Shown in pieces: positions 52,509-62,057 of a DNA stretch of 64,000 nt (position 1 is its first letter; every line of letters starts with the position of its first letter). The DNA is from Chaetomium olivaceum (lineage: Eukaryota; Ascomycota; Sordariomycetes; Sordariales; Chaetomiaceae). The stretch lies in NCBI GenBank assembly GCA_039881045.1, contig JAYWVB010000013.1:675331-739330 (forward strand), in the 5' to 3' direction. The notes beneath the pieces were generated by a model. That model was given only the letters and a program-made list of their open reading frames with translations. It had not been told where the DNA came from and searched no databases. The translations under genes and the position numbers were made by a program.

Positions 52509-53177
52509 TCACTCTACCATCTGCTCCGCCCCATCCCCGTCCCCCTCCCCCCCTTGAATCTCACCACCACCGCCCACGCTCCCCCCCCTCACAAAAACCA
52601 ACCCATCCGCCTGCGCCCTGGCCAACGCCCTCGCCTGCGCCGCCCGCCGCTCTTCCAGCGCGCGCATCTCGGCCTCCTGCTGCGCCACCGCCCGCCGCAC
52701 GTCCCCCAGCGTGCGCACCGCGGCCCGCGCCCGCTGCAGCTTGTGCTTGAGCCCGTCGGTGGCCGAGGGCAGTTCCTTGACTGAGAGGAGCTGCGCGTCC
52801 GGGTCGCTGTTGGTGCCGTCGGTGGCGGTGGTCGCGGGGTTGGGGGTTGCGCCGCCTGCGTTGGGGGGCTGCGAGAGGGGGTGCGGGTGGGTTTGTGGGT
52901 GTTGTTGCTGGTTTCCTGTCTGGTTTGTTGAGGGGTGGTGTTGGGTTGAGCCGCCGCCTGCGTTGGGCGTTGCTGCGCTGGGGAGGGGTGTTGTTCCCGT
53001 CACGCCGGGGGCTTGTTTGATGCCGGGAGCGGAAGTTGAGGCTGTGGTGGATTGTTGTTGTGATTGTTGCTGTTGCTGTTGTTGTTGCGCGGCGCGTAGA
53101 CGGGTGATGATGGAGGATAGCTCCGTTACCACGTCCACCGAGTCGGGGGAAAGCCCGGCTGGAAGATGTGTTGCCAT
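52509..53177 (-). CDS. MED9: Mediator subunit 9 (Cse2)
   Basis: Middle-module Mediator subunit in RNA polymerase II transcription. 222 aa, intronless. Start chosen at 53177 (MATHLPAGLSPDSVDVVTEL). A short N-terminal helix (LSSIITRLRAA) precedes a Gln run, then a Pro/Gln/Gly/Thr-rich linker. The conserved helical part is LLSVKELPSATDGLKHKLQR followed by AVRTLGDVRRAVAQQEAEMR and EERRAAQARALA. The end is Gly-rich. The Q tract and GC-rich composition make length variation likely. Divergent from the phosphoglycerate mutase gene with 451 bp between them. Confidence 0.8.
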   Translation of the reverse strand: MATHLPAGLSPDSVDVVTELSSIITRLRAAQQQQQQQQSQQQSTTASTSAPGIKQAPGVTGTTPLPSAATPNAGGGSTQHHPSTNQTGNQQQHPQTHPHPLSQPPNAGGATPNPATTATDGTNSDPDAQLLSVKELPSATDGLKHKLQRARAAVRTLGDVRRAVAQQEAEMRALEERRAAQARALARAQADGLVFVRGGSVGGGGEIQGGEGDGDGAEQMVE

Positions 53178-53628
53178 TGTTGACTGTGGGCTGCAGTTTC
53201 TTGATAAGCGGGCGCTTGTTGGAGAAATGGCCGCCTTGGAATTATGCTCAAAATACCGACCTCTTAAGCACGGTACCAATGGTAGGTCTCCTCGAGCTTG
53301 CGTGGGTGACTTGGCTGCTGAGGTTGGATGTTCAGTTTCAGGGTGGAGATGAGCCTGTCATGCCGGTGATCGCTCTGTTAGTGGGACGCTAAGCTTCTTT
53401 TGGGCCCCTACGTCAGGTGGGGTGGCCGCTGAAGCACCAGGAACAGGCGATGACCCCGCCATCCCGTCTCAACAAGTCCGGTCAACGGGTCGAGGCTGGG
53501 TCGTGCATTTTCTGACTTTTTTCCCGCCCTTTCAATTGACTTCCCCTGACGCGCCGTTTTAATCGTTCAGAGTATATCCCCACGCCATTCTCACTACCAA
53601 ACCCAATAGTCAATCCTCCACAAACATC
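53178..53628. promoter_or_regulatory. Divergent promoter region of MED9 and phosphoglycerate mutase
   Basis: 451 bp between two start codons. CT-rich sequence from 53500 on suits the glycolytic gene's initiator. No specific site identified. Confidence 0.5.
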
Positions 53629-55393
53629 ATGGCTCCCGACCACAAGGCCTGCCTGAGTACGTCCCGTCGCCCAGACTACCCGCTCGTCGCCTGCTACGTC
53701 CTGGTATATCTCGAGCTGGGATGGCTGATCATGATGTTGTTGCGGTCTTCTAGTCGTGATTGACGGCTGGGGTATCCCCTCCGAGGAATCCCCCAAGAAT
53801 GGCGACGCCATTGCCGCCGCCGAGACTCCCGTCATGGACGAGCTCTCTAAGAGCGCAACCGGCTTTACCGAACTCGACGCGTCTTCGCTGGCCGTCGGTC
53901 TCCCCGAAGGCCTCATGGGCAACTCCGAAGTCGGGCATCTCAACATCGGCGCCGGCCGTGTCGTCTGGCAGGACGTCGTCCGCATCGACCTGACTGTCAA
54001 AAAGGGCGAGCTCGGCAACAATGATGTGATCAAGAAGGTTCTGGCGGCGGCCAAGAACGGCAATGGGCGCCTTCACCTTTGCGGCCTGGTGTCCCACGGT
54101 GGTGTGGTTAGTATTCGGTGCAAACGGTGTATTCCTAGCAGAAGCTGACTGTATGATTTTAGCATGCTAAGCAAACGCACCTGTATGCCCTCCTCAGGGC
54201 TGCCAAGGAAGCCGGCGTCCCCAAGGTCTTCATCCACTTCTTCGGCGACGGCCGCGACACTGACCCAAAGTCCGGAGCCGGTTACATGGAGGAGCTGCTG
54301 TCTACCATCAAGGAGATCGGCGTTGGCCAGATCGCCACGGTCGTCGGCCGGTACTACGCCATGGACCGCGATAAGAGATGGGAGCGGAACGAGCTGGCCC
54401 TCAAGGGCCTGATTCTTGGCGAGGGCGAGCAGAGCGACGACCCGGTGAAGACTATCAAGGAGCGTTACGAGAAGGGAGAGAACGACGAGTTCCTCAAGCC
54501 CATCATCGTTGGTGGAGACGAGGGCCGCATCAAGGGTGAGCATTTGGCTTGCTGTCCTTCGCAAGTCTACACACTAACTCGTCACAGACGGCGATAACGT
54601 CTTCTTCTTCAACTACCGGTCTGACCGCGTCCGGCAAATCACTCAGCTCCTGGGCGATGTCGACCGGTCGCCCCTGCCCGACTTCCCCTACCCCAAGATC
54701 AACCTGGTCACCATGACCCAGTACAAGCTCGACTACCCGTTCGAGATTGCCTTCAAGCCCCAGCACATGGGCAACGTTCTCGCCGAGTGGCTTGGCAAGC
54801 AGAACGTGGAGCAAGTCCACATTGCCGAGACGGAAAAGTACGCTCACGTCACCTTCTTCTTCAACGGTGGCGTTGAGAAGGTCTTCCCTCTCGAGACGCG
54901 TGACGAGTCGCAGGATTTGGTGCCGTCAAACAAGAGCGTCGCGACATACGACAAGGCTCCTGAGATGAGCGCCGATGGTGTTGCCGACCAGGTCTGCAAG
55001 CGCATGTCGGAGCAGAAGTTCCCCTTCGTCATGAACAACTTTGCCCCTCCGGACATGGTTGGCCACACTGGTGTTTACGAGGCCGCCATCGTCGGGTGCG
55101 CGGCCACCGATAAGGCTATCGGCAAGATCTACGAGGGCTGCAAGAAGGATGGCTACATCCTCTTCATCACTGCCGACCACGGCAACGCCGAGGAGATGAA
55201 GTTCCCTGACGGCAAGCCCAAGACTTCGCACACCACCAACAAGGTACCCTTCATTATGGCCAATGCCCCCGAGGGCTGGAGCCTAAAGAAGGAGGGCGGT
55301 GTTTTGGGAGACGTTGCTCCTACCATCCTTGCCGCCATGGGGCTGCCTGCCCCCGAGGAGATGACGGGCGAGAACCTCCTCACCAGGGCATAA
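53629..55393 (+). CDS. gpmI: 2,3-bisphosphoglycerate-independent phosphoglycerate mutase
   Basis: Interconverts 3- and 2-phosphoglycerate in glycolysis with two Mn ions. The four-exon model is join(53629..53656,53754..54106,54163..54535,54588..55393), in one frame. Joining exons 1 and 2 gives ACLIVIDGWGIPSEESPKNG. The phosphoserine loop is LMGNSEVGHLNIGAGR. The transferase domain has HFFGDGRDTDPKSG and FFFNYRSDRVRQI. The metal site has ITADHGNAEEM and SHTTNKVPF near the C-terminus. Cytosolic, no targeting signal. Codon use is strongly biased to C/G-ending codons, as expected of a highly expressed glycolytic gene. Intact. Confidence 0.95.
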
Positions 55394-56969
55394 GCAAGGT
55401 AGGGTTGGCATGGGAGATGATGATGATGAACTAGAGGGATACTAGCATGTGATATAGATGATAGACTAGCGCGACGAATGATGAAATAAACAAGACTCCC
55501 TCTCCTTCCAAGTGACCACCGCTCTCATGCAGCAAAGACGCGAAGAACAACCTCGGCGTAGTCTTGGCTGGCCAGTGCTGGCCTAATTGCATGGGTTGGT
55601 CACCTGGTCTGCTTCAAGCACACAACACCTGTCCTCAGCTCACTTCGTCCCCAACCTCTCACAACCCCAGGACAAGGTCTTTTTGATGCAAAGGCGAGGG
55701 CAACAATCCGTGGAAGATTGCGCGCAGAATCCCTTCGTTCTCATGATTCGATCGGCAAGCCGGTAATATAGAAGGTCGCAGCCTGCCAGCCATCCATGGA
55801 GTGCACGGTGGCAATGGCACCCCCCTGGCCTGCCGTCCTCCCAAATCGATGTATGGAAAGCGGGGGACGGGGGTGCAAGATGCAGGAGGCTTTCCCCGGA
55901 AGAAGATCGCTAAGTATCTTCCCCGCACTTTTCTGCGGCGACGATACCTCACCTCACAAGATCACCTGACATGCAAGACCGCGCCTCCCTTCCGTTGCAT
56001 GAGAGCCGTGAGGGGAACGATCGAAAAGGGAAGCAGCGGGCGACCCCAACGCTGGAACAACCCGAGAGGGAAAGGGTGCACGAGTTGCAACAAATAAGAG
56101 CACCTTCCCCGGCAAATGTTCACTTCAACCCAGTTCTCCGCTTCTCCCCTTTCATTTTCCAAACATGTTCCTGCCAAAATACTCGACGACAACGTCAACA
56201 ACACCAGCATTACATCGCCAATGTCAACATCGGATGCATCTCGTCTGTAAGCGGGCCCCTGGTTAACGGGGAGACGCTGCCGAGCGGTTCAAGTGGACTC
56301 ACGGTGGAGCAACTGATCGTGGACCACCACGACTCCGCTCGAAAACTCGCGTGCCAAAGTGGAGCGAGCGGACGGTGAGGTTAAAACACCAACACACAGT
56401 TTGGTTGTTCGTTTCATCCACGTCTTTGTTTTTGATCGGCCCCGTTTCCTCATAATTAGTGCTTTTCCTTGCGTATCCAGACGTTTCAATATGACTGCGA
56501 GTGCAGGCATGTTGCAAATTGAGAAAAATGGCCGCAATTTGACTCATGATATCTCGTGATTCAGAGATCGAGTTGTGCGTGATGGGGAACTGGACTCAAA
56601 AGTGAGAGACAAAAAAATGAAATTTTTGTTGTGGTGTTCTCCCCAGCGGGCTGGGAAAGAAGAATCGCCGTGGATAATGTACAAGGTGCGCCGGCAGTGC
56701 CGACAGCAAGACGGTCGGATCGCCTTGGAGAGTTCTCCCCGATCTAGGTCTATATGGCCCCGTCTATGGTGATGCGATTCCCCGCCATTATCCCATGCAC
56801 GGTTCCGCCCGTCTCATCAGTCCATGCGATACGATCAGGTCGCAGAGAACTACGAGCCTCTCGTACAATCCCCTCCCATCTCGTCCGCCGATCTCCATTA
56901 TGTACAGGCGCTCGATCGCTCCCAACGAGGCATCGACGCCAATCCCTTCCGAATACGGAGGAGATACGC
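55394..56969. other. Intergenic between convergent phosphoglycerate mutase and ATP9
   Basis: 1.58 kb without a supported gene. A GATGATGAT patch just after the stop and AATAAA at 55485-55490 are likely 3'-end signals of the mutase gene. Confidence 0.5.
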
Positions 56970-57588
56970 TTAGGTCTGGTAGACAGTCAGCACTCGGGTT
57001 CCGATATCGATCGAGAACTGCCATGCTGCGGATGATACTTACGAACTTGGCCATGAGGGCAACCATGAGGTCGAAAAGACCAATGGCTTCGACGAAAGCG
57101 AAACCCAGAATGGCATACGAGAACAGCTGGCCACGGAGGGCGGGGTTGCGGGCAACGCCGTTGAGGAGGGCGGCGAAGACGAGACCGATACCGATACCGG
57201 CACCAGTCAGACCGATAGCAGCAGCACCCATACCCAAGTTCTTGGAGACCTCGACCATGGCCTGGGCGATCTCAGAAGAGTAGGCGCGGCGCTGGACGGT
57301 GAAAGCCTGGCGGGTGGTGGCGTTGATGATGGAGGACATCTGCTGGCGCTTGACGGCCTGGAGGGGAGACGACTTGCTGGCGACTGCAAACATGCCCAAA
57401 AAATTCATCGGTTAGATCGCTGGTCCGGATCGTGATGGCATCTTCTCGGTTGCGGCAGCAGGCACGCCAAACTTACCAGTCAGGGTCCGCTTGCTGGTGT
57501 TAGCAAGAGTGGCGCGGGCAGCCGGGCGAGCAGCCTTGGTGGCCATCTGAGACGCCAGTCTCGAGGCGAGGACACGGGTGGAGGCCAT
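56970..57588 (-). CDS. ATP9: Mitochondrial ATP synthase subunit 9 (c-ring proteolipid), nuclear encoded
   Basis: Forms the proton-driven c-ring of F1Fo-ATPase. The model is complement(join(56970..56975,57043..57383,57477..57588)), 152 aa. The long arginine-rich presequence (MASTRVLASRLASQMA, later TTRQAF) ends at RRAYSSEIAQ, the usual mature start. Two membrane helices follow: AIGLTGAGIGIGLVFAALLN and SYAILGFAFVEAIGLFDLMV with the proton-carrying Glu in FVEAIG. The polar loop is RNPALRGQ. The last coding exon is only 6 nt (Thr plus TAA), supported by a GTAAGT donor and CTACCAG acceptor and giving the AKFT end known from Neurospora. Intact. Confidence 0.95.
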
Positions 57589-59470
57589 TGTGACTGTTGG
57601 GAAGAGGATGCAGAGAATGCAAAGACGGGTCGGGAATGGCTGGAGGGATGGGACTCTTGAAGATTGAGGCAGATGCGATGGCTCGACTGAGTGGGAGAGG
57701 GAAAAAGAGGAGGGAGGGAGGAGTGAAAATCAAGAACAGGTGGTCAGCTGGGGAAGCGGAACCTCGGGCTGGTCCGGGCAACGGGCTTGAGCAGCAGAAA
57801 GGAGCAACGTGAGTGGCCAATTCGGTGCTTGCTGGCGGAATCTCTCCACTTGGAGCTTGTGGTGGGTCACCGCTTGAAGCTGGGACAACAGCGAGAAAGA
57901 AGGAAAATTTTGCTGCGGCACTTTAGGAAATGGTCGGGCAATCTCGGACGCGGCGCACACAAAACCGTGGTCGATCCGGCCCCGGGACTGAGCCGCTTCT
58001 CGGCCTTCTTCCTCGACAAATCTCACCAAAACTGTTACGATTGTTTATGGTGGACACGGATCAATGGGGCCAACAACTGTGGAAGCTATCACGGTTCCGT
58101 TTAGCGTTCCCTGGACGCTGCTGGAGCTTTGGGATCTCACAGTCAAACGGAGCTTTGCTTCTTGGTGTCGCCGAAAATTTTCAGCCCGGGTTTGATGTCT
58201 CAGGCAATGAGGCTCCTGTTTTCCTGACCAGGGTCCCTGGAAGCCCCCACGCGCCCCCCACTTCGCCGCAAATGGACGACTCCCAGTCGTCACCATTGCG
58301 GCACAAGTTCCACAGAGAATCCACCACGACATCAGGGGCTGGCGGATGACGACAGGATGAGTGGAAAATGCCTCTCCTCCGCTCGGCCTGAAGGGGCGCC
58401 AACAGAAGGAACTAATGATGCAAAGTTGCCCAGAGCATTCCAACAGCTACGCTCATCCCAAAACATGAGGAAACAACGGCATAATGCCGGAACAGGGCAG
58501 CTTCAGTTATTTTCCGAGCTGACCCTTTGAGCCGCCAATCATCTCAACGGACCCGAAACCGTGTTTGCAAAGGTTACACAGCAGCTTCCGGGTCGGATCT
58601 ACCGGGACCTGATGTGATTCGCTGGCGGACCTTTCCGGCTGCCCGACATCTTGAAGCGCCCGATTCGAGCGATACCCTTTCCAGCCACAGGGCTGGTGTG
58701 GCGGTTGCGCAAAATAGCACCCCGAATGTCACGTCAAGCTCAGAGCGGCGGGAAGCTTTGTCCTGCGTACCAGCTACCTAGTTTGGGGTCGTTTTTTACT
58801 TTTGTAACTCTTAACTATTCATCACTCTATTGAACTATAACTGGGTCATACGGCGTTAGTCAAGGGAGAAACTAGATCTGTTCTAAAAAGAAAGAAGAAA
58901 AAAAAAGAAAAAGAAAAAAAACCTATTTGTTCTAGGATCTTCGAGTCTAAACAGGAAACTCGAAAAGAGAGAAGAGAATAACTAACGCAAGCTTTTTGAG
59001 CGTTTTGACAACACCGTTTTTATGACAAAGTGACCGTTATATGGTTTTAGTGGCCAACTCGACTTACTCAAGACATTCTGTAACCATGCCACGAGCTGCT
59101 GTGTGACGTGTACTTTGACCTGCGTTGTCCTGTACTGATCTGCTCGTCTCTCCGTTGAAGCTCGTTATTCTGTTATGGCAGGCGTCTATCGTATTACTAT
59201 CAAGCTGACCGCCATTCACATTTAGAAATGTTTCGGCGAAGGGAACCGCTCAGTTCGGTTCTCAGCACCAATTAGGTTGCTAGAAGCAAAGCTTCAATTT
59301 AGGATGTTGGTTAGACCCACGACCAGAGAAAGAGAGCATATAAGAGGCTAAGTTAAAACGATGAATGCCATTCCTTGATATCCCCATTGGAACGTGGGTA
59401 TAATCACCAGCCTAGTTCTACCTTCAAAATACATCCCAATCCAATCCCCCAACTCCAGAAATCCCTTCCC
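57589..59470. other. Intergenic, ATP9 promoter and SAS2 3' flank
   Basis: The right half (about 58780-59400) is clearly AT-richer than the genes, with an A/G-rich tract at 58886-58922, and may be an old degraded insertion (inference). No gene recognised. Confidence 0.5.
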
Positions 59471-61672
59471 TTAGCAGCTAGACCTATAGATAGTTGCCCC
59501 CAACGCCTCAATGAATCCCATACAAAAAAAAAAAAAAAAAAAAAAAAAAAAGAAATTAAACCGTCTCCTCCGCCGCGCGGTCACCTTCCCTTTGAGGGCA
59601 TACCCCTCGACAAACCCGTCCGGATCGCATGCCCGCTCTAGGCTGATACGATTCGCGGCCACCCACGCCCGCACAGCAGCCTGCGAGATGCGCACCCTGC
59701 GCACCACCTTGTCTGTTACCGCCGCCGTCGCCGTATCTGCTACCGGCAAGGACGCTTCCGCCGCGCCGCCGCCGCCGGGGTTGGTGTTGGTGCTGGCGCT
59801 AGGAGCGGCGGCAGCGGCGGCGGTCTGATCGTCTTTGTCCGGGGCTGTGGCGCCGGCGACTCCTCTCGCTACGCGCGAGACGGGCGCCGGGCCTGTACCG
59901 GCCTCCTCCGCCAGGCCCATCTCCCGCAGCACGCCGAGACAGTCCTCAGGGGCGATCCACGTTGCTTGGCTGCAGGCTTCGACGTCGACGACGAGTTCCG
60001 CTTCGCCGCCTGGCACGGCCACGGCCTCCTTGCTTTCGCCTTCGCTGACGGCGGTAGAGGTAGAGATAGCAGGGGGGGAGAGGCTGAGAAGCCAGCGGCA
60101 GATCTCGCCCGCCCAGAAGTGCTTGTACCCGCGCTTGCCGAGGTCGGAGATGGGTTTCTCAGGCCCGCCGAGCACGCCCTCGCGCCGCGAGATCTCGTAT
60201 GAGATGCCCATCAGCAGCGAGCCCAGGCCCTTGCGCTGCCATGGAGGGAAGACGAGGATGCAGGCCAGGTTGTTATTGTCCCAGGACATTTTCTCTTTGG
60301 AGAAGAAGCCGACGATCTGGCTGCGGTTGTTGTTGTTGCTCGGTGGGGCGGCGGTCTCGGTGACGTCCGCGGGGGTGGGGATAGGGGGCGGTGGTGGGGT
60401 GTGTACGAGGAGGAAGTACTTGAAGCCGGTGACATCGAAGAAGACGGATTTGTTATCGAGAAAAAGTTTCCCGAAGAGAGACAGGTTCTGGCAGAAGAGC
60501 ACGTCGTCCTCGCCGTCTACCTCACGGATGCTCCACTCGCCCTCATCCTGCACCACCTCTTGGACCATTCTCTGCCCGACACTGCCGCGCTTGCCTCTCC
60601 CCGGCTTTGGAGCTGAACCTGCCGGTACCAGGACCGTCCGCTTTCCCTTGGGGTGTGTATAGATCTTTTCCCCCGGCAAGTAACCTTGCTGCTCGCACCA
60701 ACGGACGTGTTCCCACCACGTGACTAGTTCCTTGGAATATTTGAAGCAGCGCGGGCACACGTAGAGCCGGTTGAGCATGGGTGGGTGGTCACGGTCCCGT
60801 CGTCCGTGGGCTGTTGCCCCGCTGGCGTCATCCTTATTTTCCTGGTACGGGAGCGATGTCGTCAGGTTTCCGTTGCTCTTGGTTCCTTTGCCACTCTTGG
60901 TACTGTTGCCTGGGACGCCACCAAGCAACTCTTTGCCGTAATACGACGGGTACCAGGCGGGGAAACAAATGTCGCCCAGCACAATCTTGTCTATGTTGCG
61001 ATCCGGTCGTGCTGCGCTGTCCGTACCCCTCGCAGCACTGTTGGGTGTTCTGTTTGGATTTGAGGTTGGGTTTTGGCTAGGCTGGGCGACTGAGGTTGCC
61101 ATAATTATTGGCTTATTCCGTCCGAGCGAAACGGATTGCGGATTGATGGGTGTCAATTTAGTCGGGTTGCGGCCCCGTCCTGCTGATGTAGCAAACCGTG
61201 AGGGCGTTGTTGGCTGCTGTGTATCAGATGGTGTTATCGTGATGGTTCGAATAGGCGACGATATCGCTGATGGTTTTGCGAGATGGATGTTGGAGCGAGA
61301 AGGGCGGGCAGAAGCAGACGTTTCCTGGCCGGCGCTATAACGGGTCATCCGCGTTGATGGTTTTGACACCTGCTGCGTTCGGACGGGCTGTTCAGAGTGC
61401 ATGTGCACCAGCATATTTTCCTTCCCACGTGGGGAAAGGGAAGGTGGCGATATCTCGGTGACAGGGCCATTGGCGTCATCGTCGGCACGTTGTTGTCGTC
61501 GCCGTCGTCGTCGTGGCTCTGGGTCTTCGGGAACGGGTAGCGGGGGGATCGAGCTTTGTCGCGTCGCTCGGCGCGGTGTTGCTGGTTTGGGTGCCGTGGT
61601 GATAGTGGTCTTGGTAGCGGTAGAGAGCTCAGGTCCCCCGCCAGGACGCTTCCGTTTGAGGTGGCCCGGCAT
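59471..61672 (-). CDS. SAS2: MYST-family histone acetyltransferase, Sas2 type
   Basis: Sas2 acetylates histone H4 Lys16 at silencing boundaries. Single 733-codon ORF. A long disordered N-terminus rich in Ser/Thr/Pro/Arg (about residues 1-230) precedes DKIVLGDICFPAWYPSYYGK. The MYST C2HC finger is YVCPRCFKYSKE with HVRWCEQQG. Acetyl-CoA site: LACILVFPPWQRKGLGSLLM, with the catalytic Cys in ACIL and the Glu in GGPEKPISDLG. No chromodomain, which favours Sas2 over Esa1. A Pro-rich insertion lies before the catalytic centre. The end is odd: a 28-bp A run (59524-59551 on plus) encodes about ten Phe, followed by CMGFIEALGATIYRSSC. A frame slip in this run would change the C-terminus. Confidence 0.82.
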   Translation of the reverse strand: MPGHLKRKRPGGGPELSTATKTTITTAPKPATPRRATRQSSIPPLPVPEDPEPRRRRRRQQRADDDANGPVTEISPPSLSPRGKENMLVHMHSEQPVRTQQVSKPSTRMTRYSAGQETSASARPSRSNIHLAKPSAISSPIRTITITPSDTQQPTTPSRFATSAGRGRNPTKLTPINPQSVSLGRNKPIIMATSVAQPSQNPTSNPNRTPNSAARGTDSAARPDRNIDKIVLGDICFPAWYPSYYGKELLGGVPGNSTKSGKGTKSNGNLTTSLPYQENKDDASGATAHGRRDRDHPPMLNRLYVCPRCFKYSKELVTWWEHVRWCEQQGYLPGEKIYTHPKGKRTVLVPAGSAPKPGRGKRGSVGQRMVQEVVQDEGEWSIREVDGEDDVLFCQNLSLFGKLFLDNKSVFFDVTGFKYFLLVHTPPPPPIPTPADVTETAAPPSNNNNRSQIVGFFSKEKMSWDNNNLACILVFPPWQRKGLGSLLMGISYEISRREGVLGGPEKPISDLGKRGYKHFWAGEICRWLLSLSPPAISTSTAVSEGESKEAVAVPGGEAELVVDVEACSQATWIAPEDCLGVLREMGLAEEAGTGPAPVSRVARGVAGATAPDKDDQTAAAAAAPSASTNTNPGGGGAAEASLPVADTATAAVTDKVVRRVRISQAAVRAWVAANRISLERACDPDGFVEGYALKGKVTARRRRRFNFFFFFFFFFFCMGFIEALGATIYRSSC
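59524..59551. repeat. A28 homopolymer inside the 3' end of the SAS2-like ORF
   Basis: 28 consecutive A on plus (T on the coding strand). Such a run is unusual in a coding region and prone to slippage or length error. Confidence 0.9.
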
Positions 61673-62057
61673 GTGTGCGTGCGAGATGCGTCACCTGTAC
61701 AATGTACAAGTCCTCGTTGTGGTGTCGCACGCGGGTCGAAAATGGGGGGCGAGCTCTTCCCTTACAGGGGTTCGCGGGGAGTTTGGGGAATTGAATATGC
61801 CAAGACCTTCCTTTGGGTTAGCGTGCGGCTAAGGCGATGGACCCTTGTCTTGTGCCTGGTCCACTGGTGGAGCTTTTCCGAAGCCCAGCCAGTCTGAGCC
61901 AGTGTGGTAGCCAAATTTGGATGCAGAAAGTTGATGTTCCAACATTTTCAATGTTCCTCCTACGACGAAGACCCTCGCTCTTAAGGACGCAACTGCTCCT
62001 GCTATTGCGGTTACAGCTGCTCGGTACTTCTGCTACGATGAGTGGCCGCTAGCTTCA
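61673..62057. promoter_or_regulatory. Divergent promoter region of SAS2 and the mitochondrial protein gene
   Basis: 385 bp between divergent starts. Two upstream ATGs with short frames (around 61935 and 61951) may act as upstream ORFs for the right-hand gene. Confidence 0.45.

Noticed and set aside
58780..59400. A degraded transposon
   Set aside because: AT-richness and A-runs suggest it, but no inverted ends, LTR pairs or coding remnants could be identified, so it is left as intergenic.
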